The notes under the pieces are model-generated. The model was not told where the DNA came from. It saw nothing but the letters and a program-made list of their open reading frames with translations, and made no database searches. Source: DATGEO01 sp035310015 (GTDB taxonomy: Bacteria > Chloroflexota > Dormibacteria > Dormibacterales > Dormibacteraceae). From it: DNA of 35,530 bases. The translations under genes were made by a program, and so were the position numbers. The stretch covers positions 1 through 35,530 of the forward strand of contig DATGEO010000014.1 of the NCBI GenBank assembly GCA_035310015.1, read 5' to 3'. Shown here in pieces: positions 1 to 7,055 of the stretch (the first letter of the stretch is position 1; each line of letters begins with the position of its first letter).

Positions 1-441
1 GACGTGAGCTACGTCCTCGCTCTTGTCGGCGACGGGCACCGCAAGCTTCTTGATCTCCTCGACGATGGCCTCGACGGCCTTCTCGATCCCGATCTTGAGC
101 TGCATGGGGTTGGCGCCCGCGGTGACGTTGCGGAAGCCCTCGTTGATCATGGTCTGCGCCAGGATCGTCGCCGTGGTGGTACCGTCACCGGCCACGTCGT
201 TGGTCTTGGTCGCGACCTCGCGCAGCAGCTGCGCGCCGGTGTTCTCCATCGCGTCCTTGAGGTCGATCTCGCGCACGATCGTGACCCCGTCGTTGGTGAC
301 GGTCGGTGCGCCGAACTTCTTCTCGAGGACGACGTTGCGGCCCTTGGGGCCGAGTGTGATGCGTACGGACGAAGCGACGATGTCGATGCCCTTCTTGAGG
401 GCCTGTCGCGCCTCTACGTCGAATGTGACTGTCTTTGCCAT
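1..441 (-). CDS. groEL: Chaperonin GroEL, N-terminal part (cut by window edge)
   Basis: The first 147 codons of the 60-kDa chaperonin are present, from an ATG at 441 to the window edge; the rest lies outside. The frame shows GroEL hallmarks: the start MAKTVTFDVEARQALKKG, the nucleotide-binding stretch TLGPKGRNVV, and the ATPase segment around NDGVTIVREI and VAGDGTTTATILAQ, whose DGTTT is the phosphate-binding motif. GroEL forms the double-ring cytosolic folding chamber that works with GroES. It lies 24 bases behind groES with an AAAGG-type ribosome binding site, so the two form the usual groESL operon under the CIRCE site at 833-859. Confidence 0.97.
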   Translation of the reverse strand, partial: MAKTVTFDVEARQALKKGIDIVASSVRITLGPKGRNVVLEKKFGAPTVTNDGVTIVREIDLKDAMENTGAQLLREVATKTNDVAGDGTTTATILAQTMINEGFRNVTAGANPMQLKIGIEKAVEAIVEEIKKLAVPVADKSEDVAHV

Positions 442-465
442 ATACCTTTCCCTCTTAGCCTTGGA

Positions 466-774
466 TTACTTCTTGGTCTTGCCGTTCGTGCCGACCACGG
501 CCAGCACATCCTTCTCGGACACGATCAGGTACTCGACCTCGTCGAGCTTGAACTCGTTGCCGGCGTACTTCGCGTAAAGCACCTTGTCGCCGACCTTCAA
601 CTCCATCGGCACCTTGGTGCCGTTGTCGAGGATCCTTCCGGTGCCCACGGCCTCGACGATGCCCTCCTGGGGCTTCTCCTTGGCGGTGTCCGGAAGCAAG
701 ATCCCAGACTTGGTCTTCTCTTCCTTGTCGACCGGCTTGACCACTACGCGGTCGCCCAACGGCCTCAGATTCAT
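466..774 (-). CDS. groES: Co-chaperonin GroES
   Basis: This 102-residue protein has the normal GroES length and fold signature: MNLRPLGDRVVVKP at the start, a mobile loop at about residues 18-35 with the hydrophobic tripeptide in SGILLP (25-27) that docks on GroEL, and the core KVLYAKYAGNEF. It caps the GroEL ring as a heptamer. The ATG at 774 follows a strong GAGGAGG ribosome binding site about eight bases upstream. It is the first gene of groESL, and the leader between it and 866 carries the CIRCE operator, so repression by HrcA is expected. Confidence 0.98.
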   Translation of the reverse strand: MNLRPLGDRVVVKPVDKEEKTKSGILLPDTAKEKPQEGIVEAVGTGRILDNGTKVPMELKVGDKVLYAKYAGNEFKLDEVEYLIVSEKDVLAVVGTNGKTKK

Positions 775-808
775 GTAGTCGCCCTCCTCACCAGAAAATT
801 GGATTGTG

Positions 809-817
809 TTGGCACTC
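809..817. promoter_or_regulatory. Extra CIRCE-like half-site in the groESL leader
   Basis: TTGGCACTC lies 15 bases from the full CIRCE element, towards groES. It is the exact reverse complement of the right CIRCE arm GAGTGCCAA (851-859). It may allow a second HrcA contact or an alternative long-range stem in the mRNA. It could also be chance. Confidence 0.4.
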
Positions 818-832
818 CCCCGACGCGAGCGC

Positions 833-859
833 TTAGCACTCAGGGGAGGTGAGTGCCAA
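833..859. promoter_or_regulatory. CIRCE operator (HrcA site) of groESL
   Basis: TTAGCACTC, a nine-base spacer and GAGTGCCAA match the CIRCE consensus TTAGCACTC-N9-GAGTGCTAA with one mismatch in the right arm. It sits about 60 bases before the groES start and just downstream of the candidate -10 box, the usual place for HrcA to block transcription. No hrcA gene is in the window. Confidence 0.93.
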
Positions 860-860
860 T

Positions 861-866
861 TCTATA
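861..866 (-). promoter_or_regulatory. Candidate -10 box of groESL
   Basis: On the minus strand TATAGA immediately precedes CIRCE, so transcription would start inside or next to the operator, as in other CIRCE-controlled operons. No convincing -35 box is seen. Confidence 0.4.
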
Positions 867-908
867 TCCCACCATGGCCCGGCCGCTAAACGCGGACGGC
901 GCCCAGGC

Positions 909-1127
909 TCAGGTTTCGGCCCGCCGGATGAGCTCTTTGGCGGCCTCGGCGGAGTCCTCGGGGACGAACACCCGGGCCTCGGTGAAGTTGATGGCCACCG
1001 AGTAGGCGGTGTCGCCGAACACCTCGACCTTGATCCCGTTGGCTTCGAGCACGGCCGCGACCAGGTCGGCCTGCAGCCGCTCACCCTTGAACACGACCTC
1101 CCAGCCCTTGACGGTCACGCCGTCCAT
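909..1127 (-). CDS. Small DUF2007-type putative signal-transducing protein
   Basis: This 72-residue protein fits the DUF2007 family of small bacterial proteins: an opening strand WEVVFKGERLQADLV, then a helix and strand LEANGIKVEVFGD, and the closing VFVPEDSAEAAKELIRRA. The molecular role of the family is not known. The ATG at 1127 lies inside the 3' end of tsaD, a 13-base overlap, so it is the last gene of the sigma-factor/tsa operon and is probably translated by coupling. The start could in principle differ by a few codons, but this ATG gives the normal family length. Confidence 0.75.
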   Translation of the reverse strand: MDGVTVKGWEVVFKGERLQADLVAAVLEANGIKVEVFGDTAYSVAINFTEARVFVPEDSAEAAKELIRRAET

Positions 1128-2089
1128 CCTAGTGACGGGTCGACCGTGGCGGGGCGCAGCCCGGCGTGCATGCCCGCAGCGGCGATCATGGCCGCGTTGT
1201 CGGTGCACAGCGCCATCGAGGGGATGGTGAGCCGCGCCCGGCCGGCGACCACCTCCGCCGCCCGCCGCCGGAGCAGCGTGTTGGCGGCCACGCCGCCGCA
1301 GACGACGACCTCGCGGGCGGGCTCGGCGTCCAGAGCGATCTCCAGCTTCTCCAGCAGCGACTCGACGACCGACGCTTCGAAGGCGGCCGCCAGGTCGGCT
1401 CGGGTCTGCTGGTCCGGCTCGCCGAGCTCGCGCAGGCGGTAGAGCAGCGCGGTCTTGACGCCGCTGAAGCTGTACTCGAGACCGGGCAGCGACGGCCGCG
1501 GCAGCGCCTGGCGGCGGGGATTGCCGGTGCGGGCCAGCCGGTCCAGCGCCGGGCCGCCCGGATAGCCGAGGCCGAGCATGCGCGCGGCCTTGTCGAAAGC
1601 CTCGCCGGCGGCGTCGTCGCGCGTGCGGCCGATGACCTCGAAATGACCATGCGCGGGCATGCGGACGAGGTCGGAGTGGGCGCCGCTCACGACGAGTGCG
1701 ATCAGCGGCGGCTCGAGGTCGGGCTGCGTGAGCATCGCGGCGTAGATGTGTCCCCACAGGTGGTTGACGCCGGTGAGCGCAACCGACCAGGCCGCGGACA
1801 GTCCCTCGGCCACGCCGGTGCCGACGAGCAGGCAGCCCGCGAGCCCGGGGCCGCGGGTCACGGCGATCAGCGAGAGGTCCGAAGGCTGCGCGCCGGCCTC
1901 TTCGAGCGCCTGGTCGAGGAGGCGAGGCAGGCGCTCGAGGTGGTCGCGGGCCGCGAGCTCGGGAACGACGCCGCCGAACCTCTGGTGCACGTCGACCTGG
2001 GAGTGGATGACGTTGCTCAGGATTCTGCGATCGCCGTCGACCACCGCGACCGACGTCTCGTCGCAGCTGGTCTCGATCCCGAGGGTTAG
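1115..2089 (-). CDS. tsaD: tRNA N6-threonylcarbamoyladenosine transferase TsaD (apparent CTA start)
   Basis: TsaD transfers threonylcarbamoyl to A37 of ANN-decoding tRNAs, working with TsaB and TsaE, both encoded just upstream. The family N-terminus GIETSCDET is present, as are the metal-binding histidines of NHLWGH (about H110 and H114), the DDAAGEAFDK and GYPGGPALDRLA motifs, and the C-terminal CTDNAAMIA with the metal aspartate. Length from 2089 is 324 residues. The start is odd: in this frame there is no ATG, GTG or TTG between an upstream stop at 2156-2158 and a GTG at 2044, which would delete GIETSCDET. The CTA at 2087-2089 overlaps the rimI stop TAA in a four-base CTAA and gives MTLGIETSCDE if decoded as an initiator. 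Identity is certain; the start is inferred. Confidence 0.93.
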   Translation of the reverse strand, partial: LTLGIETSCDETSVAVVDGDRRILSNVIHSQVDVHQRFGGVVPELAARDHLERLPRLLDQALEEAGAQPSDLSLIAVTRGPGLAGCLLVGTGVAEGLSAAWSVALTGVNHLWGHIYAAMLTQPDLEPPLIALVVSGAHSDLVRMPAHGHFEVIGRTRDDAAGEAFDKAARMLGLGYPGGPALDRLARTGNPRRQALPRPSLPGLEYSFSGVKTALLYRLRELGEPDQQTRADLAAAFEASVVESLLEKLEIALDAEPAREVVVCGGVAANTLLRRRAAEVVAGRARLTIPSMALCTDNAAMIAAAGMHAGLRPATVDPSLGWTA

Positions 2090-2688
2090 TTGTCCCGTGT
2101 CAGCAGGTCGCGGCGCAGGCCGTGGACGTCGGCCTCGATGCGCTCGAGGTTCGTCTCATACGCGCGGCGGAAGCGCGGCGAGTGAATGGAGTCCGACCAC
2201 ATCACGATCGCGTCCTCGCCGTTGTCCGTGTAATAGCCCTTGCGCCGGCCGATGACCTTGAACCCGAACCCCTCGTACATCTTCATCGCGTTGTCGTTGG
2301 TGGTCCGGACCTCCAGCGTCACCCACTTCGCGCCCATGTCATACGCGGCCTGCACCAGCCCCGCGAAGAGGATGCGGCCGTACCCATGGTGGTGCAGGTC
2401 GCGGCGCACGCCGATGGTGGTCACGTGCGCTTCGTCGTACATCCGCCACATGCCACCGTAGCCGATGATCGTACGGTCCATGTCCGGCGCGGTGAAGCGC
2501 GGCGGCGCCTCCACGCCTTCCTGCCGCAGGACGACGTAGTGCGCGCTGGCGCGTGAAGCGAGCTCGCGGTAGTAAGCGTTGCGCGGCCACGGCGTGGCAA
2601 AGATCTCGCGTTCGATCTCCTGCACCGTCGCGACGTCGCCCTCCCGCATCAGATCGAGGGACAGCGACTGCCTGATTTGAACCATCAC
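2086..2688 (-). CDS. rimI: GNAT acetyltransferase RimI (ribosomal protein alanine N-acetyltransferase type)
   Basis: This GNAT-fold acetyltransferase has about 200 residues. The acetyl-CoA-binding motif A is visible in GVRRDLHHHGYGRIL, preceded by the strand AHVTTIG, followed by KWVTLEVRTTNDNAMKMYEGFGF, the typical RimI motif B. It likely acetylates the N-terminus of a ribosomal protein, and in this setting could act on other proteins. Its position between tsaB and tsaD is the common tsaE-tsaB-rimI-tsaD arrangement. A GTG at 2688 overlaps the tsaB stop as GTGA; an ATG one codon later is equally possible. A tail of about 40 residues after the GNAT core (arginine- and glutamate-rich) is longer than in many homologues. 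Confidence 0.92.
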   Translation of the reverse strand: MMVQIRQSLSLDLMREGDVATVQEIEREIFATPWPRNAYYRELASRASAHYVVLRQEGVEAPPRFTAPDMDRTIIGYGGMWRMYDEAHVTTIGVRRDLHHHGYGRILFAGLVQAAYDMGAKWVTLEVRTTNDNAMKMYEGFGFKVIGRRKGYYTDNGEDAIVMWSDSIHSPRFRRAYETNLERIEADVHGLRRDLLTRDN

Positions 2689-3254
2689 GCGCCGGCCGAA
2701 AACGTCTGCATGTATTCGAGTTCGAGACTACCATAGGCCACTTCGGGCGCCGTTTCGAGCAGTCTGGCCGCCGCGTCGATCTCCGGCGCAAGCTGCCCTT
2801 CCGACCTCACCTGGTGGCCGGCCCCGCGGAGCGCGTCCTGCACCTCCGGCGCCAGCCTGCCCGCCAGCGCCACGCCCTTCGGGATCTCGCCCGGATCTCC
2901 CAGTCCGGCCGTCCCGTCCGGAAGTCGGTAGTAGAAGCGGCCTCGGCCCGCCTCGATGACGGCGACGACAGGGACGTCCGCCCGTCGGGATTGAAGCTCG
3001 AACGAGGAGAGCGGGACGATCGGAATCCTCAGCCCCATCGCCAGCCCCAGCCCGAACGAGACGCCGACGCGCAGGCCGGTGAAGGACCCAGGTCCGGTGG
3101 CAACGGCGACTTTCGTGACCTCGCCGTGACGAGCCAGGCGCCGCAGAGCGGGAACCAGCTCGGGGCTTCGCGGGGCAAACGACATTTCGTTCCGCCGCTC
3201 GCCGATCGTGCCGATGACGGATTCGCGTGCCGAGGTGTCGATGAACAGGATCAA
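2685..3254 (-). CDS. tsaB: tRNA threonylcarbamoyladenosine biosynthesis protein TsaB
   Basis: This 189-residue member of the ASKHA fold is the TsaD partner. Landmarks are the N-terminal ILFIDTSARES and the glycine-rich VATGPGSFTGLRVGVSFG motif of TsaB. It serves as scaffold and activator for TsaD in forming t6A37. The TTG at 3254 is chosen because it overlaps the tsaE stop as TTGA, has an AGGA ribosome binding site seven bases upstream, and puts ILFIDTS at the extreme N-terminus. Longer readings would run far into tsaE. The C-terminal half is less conserved, as is normal for TsaB. Confidence 0.92.
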   Translation of the reverse strand: MILFIDTSARESVIGTIGERRNEMSFAPRSPELVPALRRLARHGEVTKVAVATGPGSFTGLRVGVSFGLGLAMGLRIPIVPLSSFELQSRRADVPVVAVIEAGRGRFYYRLPDGTAGLGDPGEIPKGVALAGRLAPEVQDALRGAGHQVRSEGQLAPEIDAAARLLETAPEVAYGSLELEYMQTFSAGA

Positions 3255-3652
3255 TCGCCGATCCTGATCCGGCGCCGGTCGCCTTCCAGCACCTCGAACG
3301 TGATGCGCCGGCCGTGCTCGCCCGTCAGGCGATCTCCCCACTCCACCACGACGGCGCCCTGGTCGAGCAGCTCCTCGAGGCCGAGGCCGGCCAGCTCGGC
3401 GGAGGCCTCGAGCCGGTAGAGGTCGACGTGGGCCAGCGCGATGCGACCGGGGTAGACCCGCACGAGCTGAAAGGTCGGGCTCGCGACGTGAGCCGGCGAG
3501 CCGACGCCGCGGGCGAGGCCGCGGACGAAGGTCGTCTTACCCGCCCCCAGCGGCCCGGCGAGAAGGACGAGATCGCCCGGCTGCAGCGTCACCCCGAGAC
3601 GTTCGCCTTCCGCCTCGGTCTCGCCCGGGCCGTTGGTGATCAGCTCACGCAA
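3251..3652 (-). CDS. tsaE: tRNA threonylcarbamoyladenosine biosynthesis ATPase TsaE
   Basis: This 133-residue P-loop protein has the Walker A motif GPLGAGKTT at residues 33-41, SPTFQLVRVY with the switch-like threonine, the HVDLYRLE stretch and the VVVEWGDRL motif, all typical of TsaE (YjeE). Its ATPase drives turnover of the TsaB-TsaD complex in t6A synthesis. A TTG at 3652 overlaps the end of thiL by eight bases and gives the usual length. No ATG is available nearby and the ribosome binding site is poor, so coupling to thiL translation is likely. Confidence 0.93.
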   Translation of the reverse strand: MRELITNGPGETEAEGERLGVTLQPGDLVLLAGPLGAGKTTFVRGLARGVGSPAHVASPTFQLVRVYPGRIALAHVDLYRLEASAELAGLGLEELLDQGAVVVEWGDRLTGEHGRRITFEVLEGDRRRIRIGD

Positions 3653-4496
3653 AGTGGTCGTAGCCGCGCGGCACGTCGGCAACGCCCTGGATGCCGAAGC
3701 CGCGTTCCTGCATCGAGCCGATCGGCTCCAACCCCGCGGAGCGCACCACATCCTCCGGGCCGACGCACACCAGCTGCACCTCTTCCCCGCTGGTCAGGGC
3801 GTCCTCCAGCGACGCGCCTTCGGTGATGGGGATCTTCGATGCGTCCAGCCAGAATCCGATGTCGGCCATCTGGGCGAACTTTTCCATCTCCCGGACGAGC
3901 CCGTCAGAGATGTCGCCGCAGCAGAGCCCGAGCTCGTTGAGGCGGCGACCTTCGTCGAGCAGCGGCTCCGGGCGCAGCACGCGACGCGCGCGGAGGGCGA
4001 CGGCCGAGGCTCCGAGCGGGCCGGTCACGGCCACGGCCCATCCCGGCCGCGCCGCGCTGCGTGGAAGCGGCCTGGTGTCGGTGTAGCCCGCGACGGTCAG
4101 GGACAGGACCGCGGGGCCGTCGATCGCGCTCATGTCGCCACCTTCGATCGTCATCGCGACCTTCGAAGCGAGCCTGTGCATGCCCTTGAAGAGCCCGACG
4201 AAGTCGTCGACGTTCCAATGCCGCGGAACCGCAACCGACGTGAGGGCCCAGGCCGGTGCGGCGCCCTTCGCGGCCAGGTCGCCCAGCGCGAGCGCGAGCG
4301 CCCGCCATCCGGCGTCCTCGGCGGTCATCCACGAAAGGTCGAAGTGCACGCCCTCGACCGCCATGTCCGTGCTGAGGACCTCGTACAGGTCGACCGGATC
4401 GACCACCGCGGCGTCGTCGCCACCGGCCTGCGTCGACAGGTATGGCCTGATCAGCGCCAGCATTCTCGACTCGCCGACGCCGGCGATCGTCCTCAC
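3645..4496 (-). CDS. thiL: Thiamine-monophosphate kinase ThiL
   Basis: ThiL phosphorylates thiamine monophosphate to the cofactor thiamine diphosphate. The 283-residue protein has the PurM/ThiL fold motifs: GGDDAAVVD (metal and nucleotide aspartates), STDMAVEGVHFDL, the ALALGDLAAKGA helix, EGGDMS and CGDISDGLV. The GTG at 4496 overlaps the thiE stop as GTGA and yields the normal start just before GVGESRMLALI. It follows thiE, whose product is its substrate, so the pair covers the last two steps of thiamine diphosphate synthesis. Confidence 0.95.
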   Translation of the reverse strand: MRTIAGVGESRMLALIRPYLSTQAGGDDAAVVDPVDLYEVLSTDMAVEGVHFDLSWMTAEDAGWRALALALGDLAAKGAAPAWALTSVAVPRHWNVDDFVGLFKGMHRLASKVAMTIEGGDMSAIDGPAVLSLTVAGYTDTRPLPRSAARPGWAVAVTGPLGASAVALRARRVLRPEPLLDEGRRLNELGLCCGDISDGLVREMEKFAQMADIGFWLDASKIPITEGASLEDALTSGEEVQLVCVGPEDVVRSAGLEPIGSMQERGFGIQGVADVPRGYDHFA

Positions 4497-5137
4497 GCGT
4501 CCAGCATTGCACGCAGGCGCCGGGCGGCCGATTCCGGGTCGGCCGCGTCGCCGATCGCTCGGATCACGCACACGCGCCGCACCCCTTTCGCGATCAAAGC
4601 GCCGACGTTGGACTCGTCGATGCCGCCGATGGCAAAGACGGGGATGGCCGGGCCGGCCGCGGCCACCACCGCCGCGACTCCGCCGGGCCCGATGACGCGC
4701 TTCTGCGTCTTGATCGGGGTCTCAAACGCCGGGCCGGTGCCGAGGTAGTCGGCGCCGGCGTTCACGGCGGCCGTCGCGTCCTGCGGTGTCGAGGCCGAGG
4801 CGCCGACGAGCAGGCGATCGCCGGCCACGCGGCGCGCCGACTCGATCGTGATGTCGTCGGGGCCGAGATGGACGCCGTCCGCCTCGCTCAGCAGGGCGAT
4901 GTCGAGGTGGTCGTTAACGACGAACAAGCGCTCGCCCTTAACGGCCACCTGGCGGACGCGGCGCGCCAGCGCCAGAAGCTCGCCACGGGACAGGGTCTTG
5001 TGGCGCAGCTGCACTACGTCCGCCCCACCCGCGAACGCGGCCTCGGCGAGCTCCAGCACGCGGGCGGGAGGCGCGTCGGGGGTGATGAAGTAGAGGCGCG
5101 CGCCGCCGAGGCGCGCGGCCAGCCTGGCGCGAGCTAT
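4493..5137 (-). CDS. thiE: Thiamine-phosphate synthase ThiE (apparent ATA start)
   Basis: ThiE couples the pyrimidine and thiazole moieties to thiamine monophosphate. TIM-barrel motifs are clear: ARLYFITPD at the start, VVQLRHKTLSRGELL, VNDHLDIALLSEADGVHLG with the substrate- and magnesium-binding residues, GTGPAFETPIKTQ and FAIGGID. Start choice is difficult: no ATG, GTG or TTG occurs between a GTG at 5194 (61 bases inside the anti-sigma gene; 233 residues) and the conserved LYFIT. An ATA at 5135-5137 overlaps the anti-sigma stop as ATAG and gives 214 residues, the usual length; a CTG at 5122 would give 209. I mark the four-base-overlap start because neighbours follow that rule, but GTG 5194 cannot be excluded. 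Confidence 0.93.
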   Translation of the reverse strand: MARARLAARLGGARLYFITPDAPPARVLELAEAAFAGGADVVQLRHKTLSRGELLALARRVRQVAVKGERLFVVNDHLDIALLSEADGVHLGPDDITIESARRVAGDRLLVGASASTPQDATAAVNAGADYLGTGPAFETPIKTQKRVIGPGGVAAVVAAAGPAIPVFAIGGIDESNVGALIAKGVRRVCVIRAIGDAADPESAARRLRAMLDA

Positions 5138-5352
5138 GTGAGGATCTGGCGGAGCTTCTCGCGAAAGGCCGCGGGCGCCTTGTCGCAGTCGCACGAGCTC
5201 TTGACCAGGCGCTTGAGGTGGGTCTGGAACTCGTACTCGTCACTGCAGTCGGGGCAGCCCTCGAGGTGGAGCTGGACCTCCAGCTGCTCGGTGGTGCTCA
5301 GCTCGCGGTCGACGTAGCGGTCGAGTTTCTCTTTACAGTCGGGACAGTTCAT
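5134..5352 (-). CDS. RsrA-like zinc anti-sigma factor
   Basis: This 72-residue protein is a zinc-binding anti-sigma factor of the ZAS class. Its spacing matches RsrA as I recall it: Cys3, His29, Cys33 and Cys36 keep the same intervals as RsrA Cys11-His37-Cys41-Cys44, with HLEGCPDC as the core, and Cys54/Cys56 in KSSCDCDKAP sit where RsrA has its C-terminal cysteine pair. By analogy it binds the neighbouring sigma factor when reduced and releases it when thiols oxidise. An extra Cys6 makes a CPDC pair. The ATG at 5352 overlaps the sigma stop as ATGA, giving coupled stoichiometric synthesis. Confidence 0.9.
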   Translation of the reverse strand: MNCPDCKEKLDRYVDRELSTTEQLEVQLHLEGCPDCSDEYEFQTHLKRLVKSSCDCDKAPAAFREKLRQILT

Positions 5353-5924
5353 TGGGGTGACACCTGATTCGAACTTCCGCGCACGATACCCGATTCCACG
5401 GCGTAGTCAAAGAGGGATTTTTGAAGCTGCTGGCGGGCCCGGTGAAGCCTGGACATGACGGTACCGATGGGGACCCCCAGGGTCTGGGCGGCGTCCTTGT
5501 AGGAGAAGCCTTCGACGTCGACCAGGAGCACGACCTCTCGGTGCAGCGGCGGCAGCTTCTCGACCGCCGCGACGACCTCTGAGGCCGCCAGCTTGTCGAG
5601 CACGTCCGCCTCGGGCTTGGCGCCCTCATCGCGCAGCTTGTCGTAGAGGACGAACTCACCGACGTCGTCGAGGCTGACGTCTTCCTTGCGCGACCCCTTG
5701 AAGCGGTCCCAGAAGAGGTTGCGCATGATCGCGAACAGCCACGCCTTCATATTCGTGCCCTGCTGATAGCTGTGCTGGTAGCGCAGCGCGCGCAGGTACG
5801 CCTCCTGGACCAGGTCCTGCGCCTGGTCGGGATCGCGTGTCAGCCGGAGCGCGCCGCGGTAGAGGGTGTCGAGGTGCGACAGCGCTTCTTCGGCGAAGGT
5901 AGTTTGGGTTTGCCTCTCGGCCAT
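5349..5924 (-). CDS. ECF sigma factor of the SigR/SigH type
   Basis: This 191-residue ECF sigma factor has region 2 at about residues 12-75 (LYRGALRLTRDPDQAQDLVQ, then NMKAWLFAIMRNLFWDRF) and region 4 at about 120-175 (LPPLHREVVLLVDVEGFSYK, then the helix-turn-helix TLGVPIGTVMSRLHRARQQL). The combination with an RsrA-like anti-sigma places it in the thiol-oxidative stress group (SigR of Streptomyces, SigH of mycobacteria). The ATG at 5924 is used; upstream in-frame codons would overlap the predicted promoter at 5966-5992. It heads an operon that includes thiamine and t6A genes. Confidence 0.93.
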   Translation of the reverse strand: MAERQTQTTFAEEALSHLDTLYRGALRLTRDPDQAQDLVQEAYLRALRYQHSYQQGTNMKAWLFAIMRNLFWDRFKGSRKEDVSLDDVGEFVLYDKLRDEGAKPEADVLDKLAASEVVAAVEKLPPLHREVVLLVDVEGFSYKDAAQTLGVPIGTVMSRLHRARQQLQKSLFDYAVESGIVRGSSNQVSPQ

Positions 5925-5965
5925 CAGTACAGCCAGTTTAGTTTCACCTGCCAGGAGCCATCTCA

Positions 5966-5992
5966 AACGTGGCCGCCGGGATCAGCTGTTCC
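5966..5992 (-). promoter_or_regulatory. Candidate SigR/SigH-type promoter (autoregulation)
   Basis: On the minus strand GGAAC (5988-5992), 19 bases and GTT (5966-5968) match the known SigR/SigH consensus GGAAY-N17-19-GTT. It lies about 40 bases before the sigma start and overlaps the last codons of alr. This is where an autoregulatory promoter is expected. Confidence 0.6.
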
Positions 5993-7055
5993 TGTAGACG
6001 ATCTCCACGCGCCGTCCAAGCGAGGTCAGGACCTCGTAAGAGATCGTGCCGGACCAGCGCCCGACCTCCTCGGCGCTGATCTTTTCTTCACCGTCCTGGC
6101 CGATCAGGGTCACGACGTCGCCGAGCTCGACGCCGTCGATGTCACTGACGTCCACGGTGATGGCGTCCATGCTCACGGTGCCGATCAGCGGTGCGCGGCG
6201 GCCGCGCACGAGCACATGGCCGCGATTGGAGCGCATGCGGTGGACGCCGTCGGCGTAGCCGATGGCGACGGTCGCCACGCGGGCGCGGTCGCGGGCGCGC
6301 CAGGTCGAGCCGTAGCCGACGGTCGCTCCCCTCTCGACGGTTTTGAGGTGTGTGATCACCGACTTGAGCGCCAGCGCGGGCGCGCTGCCGGTCCACTCGC
6401 AGCCGTAGAGCGCGATGCCGCACCGCACCGCGTCGAGCGCGTACTCGGGAAAGTGCCGCGCGCCGGCGGAGTTGCAGACGTGCTTGAGGCCCGGCTCGAT
6501 GTCGAGTGTCGCCAGAGCGTTGGTGAAGCGTTCGAACTGCAGGCGGGTCATGGCGGCGTCGGTGTCTGCGCACGCGAAGTGAGTCCAGGTGCCCGCCAAC
6601 CGGAGGCCCGCCGATTCGTCGATGAAGCGCGCCAGGGCAGGCGCTTCCTCTGGCGCGCAGCCGAAGCGCCCCATGCCCGTGTCGATCTTCAGGTGCACGG
6701 GCACGACCTCGCTCGACTCCCCCAGCGCCCTGGCGAAATCGAGCCGCGAGACGGCGATCGAGCAGCCGCTCGTCGCGGCGGCCGGCGCGTCGGCAAGGGT
6801 GAGACCGCCCATGACGAGAATGTGCTCGGCGGGGACGAGGCCGCCGAGCTCGCGTGCCTCGGCGAGCGTTGCCACTGCAAGGTGCGTCGCGCCCCCGTCG
6901 AGCGCGGCGCGCGCCGCGCGGATGGCGCCGTGGCCGTAGCCGCCGGCCTTCACGACCGCGAACAGCTTGGTCCCCTTCGGCAGGTGCTCGATGATGCGGG
7001 CGGCGTTGGCGCGGATGGCGCCCAGGTCGATCTCCGCCCAGCGAAGCGAGGTCAG
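5982..7055 (-). CDS. alr: Alanine racemase (apparent CTG start)
   Basis: This PLP-dependent racemase makes D-alanine for peptidoglycan. It has 357 residues, normal for the family. Seen: RWAEIDLGAIRAN at the start, the PLP-lysine motif VVKAGGYGHG (families usually have KA-D/N-AYGHG, so the Asp/Asn is Gly here), HLKIDTGMGRFG, the catalytic-tyrosine loop IGYADGVHR and GTVSMDAITVDV. No ATG, GTG or TTG lies close upstream; CTG at 7053-7055 overlaps the acpS-nnrD stop as CTGA and puts TSLRWAEIDLG right after the initiator, as in homologues. An acpS-nnrD-alr order resembles the acpS/alr neighbourhood of Bacillus. Confidence 0.95.
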   Translation of the reverse strand: MTSLRWAEIDLGAIRANAARIIEHLPKGTKLFAVVKAGGYGHGAIRAARAALDGGATHLAVATLAEARELGGLVPAEHILVMGGLTLADAPAAATSGCSIAVSRLDFARALGESSEVVPVHLKIDTGMGRFGCAPEEAPALARFIDESAGLRLAGTWTHFACADTDAAMTRLQFERFTNALATLDIEPGLKHVCNSAGARHFPEYALDAVRCGIALYGCEWTGSAPALALKSVITHLKTVERGATVGYGSTWRARDRARVATVAIGYADGVHRMRSNRGHVLVRGRRAPLIGTVSMDAITVDVSDIDGVELGDVVTLIGQDGEEKISAEEVGRWSGTISYEVLTSLGRRVEIVYRNS

